Source: Paracentrotus lividus (Eukaryota; Echinodermata; Echinoidea; Camarodonta; Echinidae). Taken from it: a stretch of 64,000 nucleotides of DNA. The DNA lies in the NCBI GenBank assembly GCA_940671915.1, contig CALNVZ010003426.1, forward strand, positions 34,404,304-34,468,303. The letters are read 5' to 3'. The notes under the pieces were generated by a model that ran no database searches, was not told the DNA's origin, and saw only the letters and a program-made list of their open reading frames with translations. Positions 63,956 to 64,000 of the stretch are shown one piece after another (the first letter of the stretch is position 1; every line of letters starts with the position of its first letter). Both the position numbers and the translations under genes were made by a program.

Positions 63956-64000
63956 GTAAGTAGTCCATCCACCAGCTCTCGTTAAAATATATGAGTCTCA

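Overview
The window is animal nuclear DNA: AT-rich and intron-dominated, with short exons bounded by GT..AG splice sites and many decayed transposons. The frequent palindromic TACATGTA/GTACATGTAC words, the AGGCCTACATG words and the kinds of repeats point to a marine invertebrate deuterostome, most likely an echinoderm; this is inference from sequence style. Two runs of N (44516-44540 and 62033-62116) show it is a scaffolded draft assembly.

One host gene spans nearly the whole window on the + strand: the 5' half of the single-copy invertebrate relative of SBF1/SBF2 (MTMR5/MTMR13), a myotubularin-family pseudophosphatase with an N-terminal DENN module. Eleven coding exons can be placed by protein similarity and splice-phase continuity: 1083-1137, 27860-27963, 47776-48033, 54514-54627, 55383-55488, 56590-56722, 57343-57451, 59549-59662, 61880-62032 (continuing across the N gap to about 62178), 63214-63342 and 63857-63955. 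They encode about the first 470 residues, i.e. uDENN-cDENN-dDENN. The GRAM, myotubularin and PH regions lie beyond the right edge. Upstream of exon 1 are a candidate promoter and short upstream ORFs.

Layout. 1-1082: A-rich low complexity, then promoter/5'UTR. 1138-27859: intron 1 (26.7 kb) with minisatellites, MITEs, an inverted Tc1-type element (10993-16611) that holds a nested 3.9-kb element with subterminal repeats, a ~245-bp satellite and a foldback cluster. 27964-47775: intron 2 (19.8 kb) with minisatellites, MITEs, a tRNA-like SINE, a 1.8-kb direct duplication (37872-39660 and 44541-46336), and a 1.1-kb DNA transposon with 9-bp target duplications (46636-47721) carrying a broken RecQ-like helicase fragment. 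48034-54513: intron 3, almost filled by a decayed DIRS-type tyrosine-recombinase retrotransposon (48529-54493) that ends 20 bp before exon 4. Introns 4-10 are shorter and hold MITEs, a hAT nested in another MITE, an array rich in AGGTCA repeats, and TGA/TGG microsatellites.

The most unusual signals are: (i) tandem duplication of exon 3' ends together with their 5' splice sites after exons 4, 6 and 7, possibly also exon 9; (ii) transposons abutting the 3' splice sites of exons 3, 4, 6 and 8; (iii) DIRS termini and internal complementary region sharing a 5-bp core; (iv) the helicase fragment with a stop inside its Walker A motif. No intact transposase, reverse transcriptase or non-SBF host gene was found.
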